Assembly: GCA_022600655.1 (NCBI GenBank) | Contig: JAHZJZ010000290.1 | Location: forward strand, 1 to 7,887 | Source: Campylobacterota bacterium | GTDB lineage: Bacteria; Campylobacterota; Campylobacteria; Campylobacterales; Sulfurovaceae | Length of the DNA stretch: 7,887 nt | Direction: 5' to 3' | Shown here: positions 7,233 through 7,887 of the stretch, one piece after another | How the letters are laid out: each line of letters opens with the position of its first letter | Numbering within the stretch: the first letter of the stretch is position 1 | Notes under the pieces: generated by a model | Told to the model about the DNA's origin: nothing | What the model saw: only the letters and a program-made list of their open reading frames with translations | The model's database searches: none | Made by a program: the position numbers and the translations under genes

Positions 7233-7252
7233 AAACACCATTCTCTCTATTT
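7218..7252 (+). terminator. Terminator-like hairpin at the end of the ATPase operon
   Basis: Bases 7218-7230 pair with 7235-7247 to form a 13-bp stem with two G-T wobbles and a GAAA (GNRA) loop at 7231-7234. The innermost seven pairs, ATGGTGT with ACACCAT, are perfect. The stem includes the end of atpA, and the TGA stop (7230-7232) runs into the loop. Only a poor T-rich tail (TATTT) follows on the plus strand, and no T tract follows on the other strand. It fits an intrinsic terminator or a 3' end stabiliser for the plus-strand transcript. Confidence 0.6.
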
Positions 7253-7259
7253 CTCGTCC

Positions 7260-7649
7260 TTATTTAGAACAGCGTCCAATATCCTTATCAAAACTAACTA
7301 TCTCAAACCCTTCTAACTTCTTTTTAGCACACAACAATGCATCTGCAAAATCTATATTTTTGTCAGCATAAATTTCAAGAGCTTCAAAAGTCACCAATTT
7401 ATTTTCAGTGTAAAGGTGGTTGTATAGGAGTAGCTTTTTCAACACTGAAGATATATCTTGTTTTTCATGTTTGTAAATTCTTTTTAAAACATAAATAACC
7501 TCAGCCAATATAAAATCCATGAGCATCGCTTCTATTTTTCCACTTTCGATATCTCGAAATATCTCTACACTTTTAAGATAATGCTCTTCATGGTCTCGTG
7601 TTAAAAAACGAATCAAGACATTGGCATCAAGCAAAACTTTAGATGCCAT
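7260..7649 (-). CDS. vapC: VapC-type PIN-domain toxin (ribonuclease)
   Basis: Toxin of a type II toxin-antitoxin module: a predicted Mg2+-dependent RNase of the PIN family that would cut RNA and stop translation when its antitoxin is lost. The 129-residue length is typical. The acidic residues of the PIN site are all present: Asp8 in LLDANVLIRFL, Glu50 in LAEVIYVL, Asp103 (with Asp100 nearby) in DFADALL, and Asp121 in SFDKDI. The toxin therefore looks intact. The RNA target cannot be told from the sequence. The gene overlaps the upstream antitoxin by 11 bases and has only a weak purine-rich site before its ATG, so its translation is probably coupled to the antitoxin. It converges on the ATPase operon, with 27 bases between the two stop codons, and is visibly more AT-rich than most of that operon. 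Confidence 0.9.
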   Translation of the reverse strand: MASKVLLDANVLIRFLTRDHEEHYLKSVEIFRDIESGKIEAMLMDFILAEVIYVLKRIYKHEKQDISSVLKKLLLYNHLYTENKLVTFEALEIYADKNIDFADALLCAKKKLEGFEIVSFDKDIGRCSK

Positions 7650-7887
7650 ACTTTTCTTTCATCTCTTGTTCATATGCATCATCTATCATCTCATCAATAT
7701 TTTCATATTTTTTTATAGGATGCTTCACTTGTAATATACCACCTAAAGCCTCTGTCAAAGTATGTTTTTGCATTTTAGGCTTTGGTAAAACTAATGCCAA
7801 TACCTCTTTTGTTTTTTTATCAATAATATGTATCGTTTCATCAAGGTTTTTAAAGATACTAATATTTTTCTGTAATTCTGATACACC
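7639..7887 (-). CDS. Phd/YefM-like antitoxin, partial (start outside window)
   Basis: Reading the minus strand inward from the right edge gives an uninterrupted frame of 82 residues. It starts mid-protein at GVSELQKNISIFKNL and ends KEKYGI at a TAA (7639-7641) that overlaps the toxin gene by 11 bases. The segment VSELQKNISIFKNLDETIHI followed by IIDKKTKEVLALVLPK resembles the beta-strand/helix DNA-binding core of Phd/YefM antitoxins. The acidic, flexible tail (ENIDEMIDDAYEQEMKEKY) is the sort that wraps the toxin. Its role would be to neutralise the PIN toxin and repress the shared promoter, which lies beyond the window. A few residues at the N-terminus are missing. Antitoxin identity rests on position plus this pattern; the exact family could instead be a VapB variant. 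Confidence 0.78.
   Translation of the reverse strand, partial: GVSELQKNISIFKNLDETIHIIDKKTKEVLALVLPKPKMQKHTLTEALGGILQVKHPIKKYENIDEMIDDAYEQEMKEKYGI

Noticed and set aside
1..7887. A new defence or mobile system
   Set aside because: No transposase, integrase, CRISPR repeats, terminal inverted repeats, tRNA or unexplained large gene is present; every gene has a family assignment.

Overview
The window is almost entirely one tightly packed plus-strand operon for a bacterial V-type (V/A-type) rotary ATPase. A toxin-antitoxin pair on the minus strand faces it at the right edge. The operon's base composition is moderately AT-rich. The subunit sequences follow the style known from Chlamydia, spirochaetes and Bacteroidetes (seven genes, with a DUF2764-type protein in place of a classical subunit C), not that of Thermus or Enterococcus. 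Codon habits and the toxin-antitoxin pair recall Campylobacterota (Sulfurimonas/Sulfurovum-like), but this is a weak impression and taxonomy cannot be fixed from the sequence alone.

Layout: 1-56 AT-rich leader with a good ribosome binding site; 57-1384 subunit B (atpB), interrupted by an apparent one-base frameshift near 593-596; 1388-1981 subunit D (GTG start); 1987-3759 subunit I/a (membrane stator); 3747-4187 subunit K/c (four-helix proteolipid ring); 4197-4823 subunit E (peripheral stalk); 4820-5482 DUF2764/C-like protein; 5469-7232 subunit A (catalytic); 7218-7252 a terminator-like hairpin that begins inside the end of atpA; 7260-7649 a VapC-type PIN toxin (minus strand); 7639-7887 its Phd/YefM-like antitoxin (minus strand, cut by the window edge). 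No gap between genes exceeds about 30 bases, and several genes overlap by 4 to 14 bases, suggesting translational coupling.

Together A and B form the catalytic head, D the central shaft, the DUF2764 protein probably the socket on the ring, E the peripheral stalk, and I plus K the ion channel. The proteolipid keeps the glutamine/tyrosine/glutamate pattern of the Na+-binding NtpK ring of Enterococcus hirae, so Na+ coupling is plausible. The gene order B-D-I-K-E-C-A is a circular permutation of the order E-C-A-B-D-I-K usual for this family. The main oddities are this permutation, the broken atpB frame, and the drop in GC at the toxin-antitoxin pair. I found no convincing evidence of an entirely new system.
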